From NCBI GenBank assembly GCA_003554105.1, contig PWFQ01000010.1, positions 1 through 35,868 on the forward strand: a DNA stretch of 35,868 nt, read 5' to 3'. A model generated the notes under the pieces. It did no database searches. It was given only the letters and a program-made list of their open reading frames with translations, and was not told the origin of the DNA. The position numbers and the translations under genes were made by a program. The stretch's first letter is position 1; every line of letters begins with the position of its first letter. Shown piece after piece: positions 32,492 through 35,868 of the stretch. The stretch comes from Clostridiaceae bacterium. Its GTDB lineage: Bacteria; Bacillota; Clostridia; Peptostreptococcales; T1SED10-28.

Positions 32492-34714
32492 TCATACCAA
32501 TGTTTTTTTCATTACCCGTTTTATAAATACTTCCACTAAGTGTGGGTCAAATTGCGTCCCGGAATTCTTCAAAATTTCTTCCAGGGCTTCGTCAGAAGAA
32601 ATCGGATCTTTATAAGGTCTTGATCCGGTCATTGCATCATATGCATCGATGATGGAGATAATCCGTGCTTCAAATGGGATTTCCTCTCCCTTTGTTCCTT
32701 TCGGATAGCCCATACCGTCCCACCGTTCGTGATGTGCAAGAATGATTTCTGCAATCTCCCCCATTTCATTCACAGTGCTTAAAATCCGATACCCGATTTC
32801 CGAATGCCTCTTTACTTCCCTCCACTCAAATTCCGTTAGACCCTCAACCTTATTTAAGATTTCCTCCTGAATGGCAATTTTACCGATATCATGCAGAAGT
32901 CCCACTGCTTTCAGCTCTTTTACTTTGTATTGTGAAAATCCCATAGCCAGTCCCATTTCTTCCGCAAGGGTGGAAACTCTTTGGGAATGCTGCTCTTCCC
33001 TCTGATTTTTCTTGTAGAGGGCTTTAATGACGTTGTCGATGGCCTTTCCCCTGATACTTGGACTGTCGAAAAGTTTGTTGTTATACATTTGATCCTCCGC
33101 TTTTTTAAAGATGGTCTCAACCGACTCACCATGGCGGTTTTTGGTGGCCACTCCAAAGGAAATAGATAAAGGAATCGTTTCAATCATTGTATTCTCAGCA
33201 GATCTTTTATATTCTTCTATCCGGGTAACTGCTTCATTACCTGTGGTATTGGGAAGCAGGAAAATGAACTCATCCCCACCTAAACGTGCTAAAAGATCGT
33301 TTTCTCTTTTCCCTTCCAAAAGAACTTTCGCCGCTTTTGCCAAAAGCTCATCGCCGGCCATGTGGCCAAAGGAATCATTCACGAGCTTTAAACCGTTCAC
33401 ATCTGCAATGACCATAGTAAGAGGCAGATACTTTTCCACATCATATTCTTTTAGTTTCTCCATATAGTACCTGCGGTTAAAAAGACCCGTCAGTTGATCG
33501 CAATAGCTTAATTCTTCAATTTGCTGTTCCCGTTCCTTTCGCTCTGTGATATCGGTATAGATTGCGTGATATCCGATGATTTCGCCATCAATAATCGTCG
33601 GCCCGCCCCTTATTGATACTTTAATCAGACTGCCGTCTTTTCTTCTGCGTTTGCTTTCAATTTCAATCATCCGGTTTTCCAAAGCCATCCGGTTAATTTT
33701 TATTGCTTCTCCGAGATGAAGGGGGTCAGCAATTAAATCATCAATGGTTTTCCCTTCCGCCTCTTCCTGAGTGAAGCCGAAGATCTTTGAAAAGGTTTCG
33801 TTGATTTTCATTATACGGAGCTGCATATCCATCTGTGCGATTCCATCGGGTGAGTATCGGAAGATGGACTCCATCTGCATCTGATGTCTCTTTGCGGCCT
33901 CCTCCACCTCCTTCATTTTCCGGATATCAGTGTAAATTGCATATCCACCAACAAGCTGTCCCTGGATATAGATCGGAACTCCCTTTGCAATTACATCGAT
34001 AGCGGTTCCTTCCTTATTGTAACGAACTGTATCCTTATATTGAGTATCTCCTTCTTTCAGCGTACGAATTGAATAATAGCGGGATAGCTGATGATTCGGA
34101 TCAACGATCTCATTCACATGTTTCCCTGTGACTTCTCCCTCATTATACCCGAAGAGTTGATAAAACTCTTCGTTTGCTGCCAGGATAGTTTCATTCTGAT
34201 CAAATTGAACGATGGCGTCGGTAGAGTTGTTAAAAAGTGACTCGAAGCATCGCTTTTGATAGAGAAGTTCATCCTTATATTTTTTTTCTTCCGTAACATC
34301 TTTGTGAGTTCCCACAATTCTTACTGCATGCCCTTTTTTATCCCGTTCAGTGGCCTTGGCCCGCTCTTCAACCCACATATATGATCCGTCTTTTCTTCGA
34401 ATCTGATACACCTCAAAATATACTGAAGTTTTTCCATCAGCATGATCTTGCAGAGCTTTGGCCACCCGTTCCTGATCATCAGGATGCACATAGTTGATCC
34501 AATCCTCATAGCGGTCGCTGAGCTCTCCTTCCCTGAACCCTCTCATTCGTTGATATTGAGGGGACCGATAAAAATAATGGCTTTTTACATCCCAATCCCA
34601 GATTCCTTCCTGACTTCCCTCCAGTGCAAACTTCCACCGCTCGATACTCTTTTTTATGGATTCCGGCAGATTTAAGGTCTTTAACTGTTTTTCAAATTTT
34701 TCGATACTCTCCAT
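32492..34714 (-). CDS. PAS-PAS-PAS-GGDEF-HD-GYP cyclic-di-GMP signalling protein
   Basis: A cytoplasmic 740-residue protein without membrane segments. Three PAS domains (about 20-140, 150-265 and 275-395) end in typical segments such as GYAIYTDIRKMKE and GYHAIYTDITERKE. A GGDEF domain (about 400-555) has the intact LGGDEF and an upstream REND that fits an inhibitory RxxD site. An HD-GYP domain (about 565-740) has LLHDIGKIAI and HHERWDGMGYP. It may both make and hydrolyse cyclic-di-GMP. The ATG at 34714 is preferred over a GTG four codons earlier that overlaps AAAGG; the spacing of 11 is slightly long. Confidence 0.92.
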   Translation of the reverse strand: MESIEKFEKQLKTLNLPESIKKSIERWKFALEGSQEGIWDWDVKSHYFYRSPQYQRMRGFREGELSDRYEDWINYVHPDDQERVAKALQDHADGKTSVYFEVYQIRRKDGSYMWVEERAKATERDKKGHAVRIVGTHKDVTEEKKYKDELLYQKRCFESLFNNSTDAIVQFDQNETILAANEEFYQLFGYNEGEVTGKHVNEIVDPNHQLSRYYSIRTLKEGDTQYKDTVRYNKEGTAIDVIAKGVPIYIQGQLVGGYAIYTDIRKMKEVEEAAKRHQMQMESIFRYSPDGIAQMDMQLRIMKINETFSKIFGFTQEEAEGKTIDDLIADPLHLGEAIKINRMALENRMIEIESKRRRKDGSLIKVSIRGGPTIIDGEIIGYHAIYTDITERKEREQQIEELSYCDQLTGLFNRRYYMEKLKEYDVEKYLPLTMVIADVNGLKLVNDSFGHMAGDELLAKAAKVLLEGKRENDLLARLGGDEFIFLLPNTTGNEAVTRIEEYKRSAENTMIETIPLSISFGVATKNRHGESVETIFKKAEDQMYNNKLFDSPSIRGKAIDNVIKALYKKNQREEQHSQRVSTLAEEMGLAMGFSQYKVKELKAVGLLHDIGKIAIQEEILNKVEGLTEFEWREVKRHSEIGYRILSTVNEMGEIAEIILAHHERWDGMGYPKGTKGEEIPFEARIISIIDAYDAMTGSRPYKDPISSDEALEEILKNSGTQFDPHLVEVFIKRVMKKTLV

Positions 34715-34816
34715 TTTTTTCGGCACCTTTCTCTAAAGGGTGATTGTGCTATGACTTCGACTCCCGTCTTCTTTCAACGTTATTTAGAATTTATCATATT
34801 TTCAGATAATTATCCA

Positions 34817-34848
34817 GTAAAAAACGATCACTGCTTACGCAATGATCG
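34817..34848 (-). terminator. Intrinsic terminator of the methyltransferase gene
   Basis: On the minus strand CGATCATTGC and GCAGTGATCG pair with one mismatch around GTAA, followed by TTTTTTAC. Confidence 0.8.
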
Positions 34849-34872
34849 GGTTCTATCTTCTCTTTATTGGTA

Positions 34873-35529
34873 TCACTTATTTTTTAGTTGGAAGGTCGCG
34901 TAGCGGGTTCCATCGGTATGAATCATCTCAAGACCCGTTTGATCTGCGATGAACTGCAGGGTTTTTACCGTGTAAAAGGATATGTGGCTTAAATCCCTTA
35001 TATAGTGCCAGTTTTTAAAATATTCCTCATCATTTTTGTGGAACAGCGTCATAACAGCCAATGTTCCATCGGCCTTTAATAAGTCCTTTAAAAACCTGAA
35101 CACAGTGATGGGATCCTTTAAGTGTTCCACGACTTCCGTTGTCGTAACGAGGTCATACCGTTTTCCCTGGTATACCTTATCCGGTGCATAAAAGAGGTCA
35201 TAAATGTCCATTTCATACCCATGATCCCTCTCTAAAATTTGAGCAAGAACAGGGGAGGGGCCACTGCCGAAATCAAACCCTTCTTTCCCTTCATTCACGT
35301 AAGGAAACACAGCATCATATAAAAATTTATAAAAGAATTCCACATAACGGGGATCTTCAATGGAGTTATTGTGATTGTTATAGATTTTCAACGCATCTTC
35401 CATGGACACGTGAAATCTTTCATCCTTATAAATATATTCGCAATTTGTGCAATAATGAAAGTCTGCTATTCTTGTATGATGAATGATTCTTGTTTTCCCA
35501 CCACATAGGGAACACTCTTGATGATTCAT
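34873..35529 (-). CDS. Class I SAM-dependent methyltransferase with N-terminal zinc ribbon
   Basis: A 218-residue protein. The N-terminal CSLCGG and CYTNCEY-like pair (read as HYCTNCEY) could bind zinc. The SAM site is GFDFGSGPSP, followed by the acidic strand YEMDIYDLFY, TTTEVVEHLKDP and the fold's later strand GTLAVMTLFH. Such enzymes methylate small molecules or sugars; the substrate here is unknown. The ATG at 35529 lies eight bases after AGGAG; a GTG three codons earlier is too close to that site. It is monocistronic. Confidence 0.85.
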   Translation of the reverse strand: MNHQECSLCGGKTRIIHHTRIADFHYCTNCEYIYKDERFHVSMEDALKIYNNHNNSIEDPRYVEFFYKFLYDAVFPYVNEGKEGFDFGSGPSPVLAQILERDHGYEMDIYDLFYAPDKVYQGKRYDLVTTTEVVEHLKDPITVFRFLKDLLKADGTLAVMTLFHKNDEEYFKNWHYIRDLSHISFYTVKTLQFIADQTGLEMIHTDGTRYATFQLKNK

Positions 35530-35585
35530 CGTAATCACTCCTGCTCTCGTCTGCTTTTTCTATAAAACCTTCAAGTACAACGCTA

Positions 35586-35614
35586 ATTATAGCCCTCATT
35601 CTTTTAAAAATCAA
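35586..35614 (-). promoter_or_regulatory. Sigma-A promoter of the methyltransferase gene
   Basis: On the minus strand TTGATT (35614-35609) and a perfect TATAAT (35591-35586) are 17 bases apart. Confidence 0.7.
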
Positions 35615-35664
35615 TGTTCTCCCGGTAATTCCCTGTTCTCTTGTTACATTAAACAAAAGTTTTC

Positions 35665-35693
35665 TTGACATTATGCAAACTATATATTAATAT
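35665..35693 (+). promoter_or_regulatory. Sigma-A promoter of the gene at the right edge
   Basis: A perfect TTGACA (35665-35670) and TAATAT (35688-35693) are 17 bases apart, about 55 bases before the ATG at 35751. The region around it is strongly AT-rich. Confidence 0.65.
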
Positions 35694-35750
35694 GTTTATA
35701 TATTTATAGTATTTTTTACTATTAGTTTGTTTTTTATAAGGAGGGTCACG

Positions 35751-35868
35751 ATGAACCCAAGAAATCTCGATGAACTTTTTTGGAACGCATCCATTGATGA
35801 AATGATGCAGGGTTGGATTTATGATGACAAAAATGAACACTATCAATGTCTTATCTGTGGAGAGATCA
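35751..35868 (+). CDS. 5' end of an uncharacterised Firmicutes regulator-like gene (possibly DUF2087 type), cut by the window edge
   Basis: The ATG at 35751 follows AGGAGGG. The first 39 residues (LDELFWNASIDEMMQGWIYD, then a CLICGE pair of cysteines) resemble the N-terminus of small Firmicutes proteins that carry a C-terminal DUF2087 domain and are often annotated as transcriptional regulators. Only the N-terminal zinc-knuckle-like part is visible, so the family call is tentative. Confidence 0.55.
   Translation, partial: MNPRNLDELFWNASIDEMMQGWIYDDKNEHYQCLICGEI

Overview
This window reads as the chromosome of a low-to-mid GC Gram-positive anaerobe of the class Clostridia that ferments amino acids. 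The evidence is a glycine reductase cluster with a selenocysteine (Sec) GrdB, a Sec-containing peroxiredoxin, a threonine-to-glycine pathway, a glutaminase, strong AGGAGG ribosome sites with some GTG and TTG starts, and ordinary sigma-A promoters. The species cannot be fixed from the sequence; relatives of Alkaliphilus, Tindallia or Eubacterium acidaminophilum are plausible. No rRNA, tRNA, CRISPR array, insertion sequence or phage gene was seen.

Layout. Positions 1-692 (minus) hold the N-terminal part of a BMP-family substrate-binding lipoprotein. Positions 954-5712 (minus) hold a glycine reductase operon, grdX-trxB-trxA-grdE-grdB, behind a tandem glycine riboswitch with a terminator-type expression platform. 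grdA, grdC and grdD are not here. Positions 5773-9912 hold housekeeping genes: trmL, an MBL-fold hydrolase, a DUF362/ferredoxin protein, a Fur/PerR regulator, nth and a DUF503 protein. Positions 10066-12369 hold tdh-kbl, which turn threonine into glycine plus acetyl-CoA and so feed glycine reductase. Then come queG and a cysteine-rich signal peptidase I gene interrupted by an in-frame UGA. An ArsR-like regulator follows. Next is a minus-strand operon lepB, a degenerate receiver, a TGS-domain nucleoside kinase and glsA.

Positions 18631-21450 hold an MltG-LysM-like membrane protein, a hot-dog thioesterase, mnmA and the Sec peroxiredoxin. Positions 21653-23475 hold an ECF sigma factor with its anti-sigma factor, convergent with a DUF4153 membrane protein. 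Positions 25455-31021 hold a transport cluster in which an ECF-type module (S component, EcfT, double ATPase EcfA) is followed by two Opp/Dpp-type permeases. One permease is fused to an M28-peptidase-like domain that has lost its metal ligands. The right end has a polysaccharide deacetylase lipoprotein, a small membrane protein interrupted by an ochre codon, a PAS/GGDEF/HD-GYP protein, a methyltransferase and the start of a further gene on the plus strand.

The most striking observation is the signal peptidase paralog at 13564-14118. Its UGA lies between box E and an intact C-terminal tail. It is followed by a perfect 8-bp hairpin with a GGU triloop, the same triloop as the SECIS-like hairpin behind the genuine Sec codon of grdB in this window. 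The protein also carries seven or eight cysteines, while the neighbouring lepB product has none. It is either a new selenoprotein candidate or a gene with a nonsense codon; the sequence alone cannot decide.
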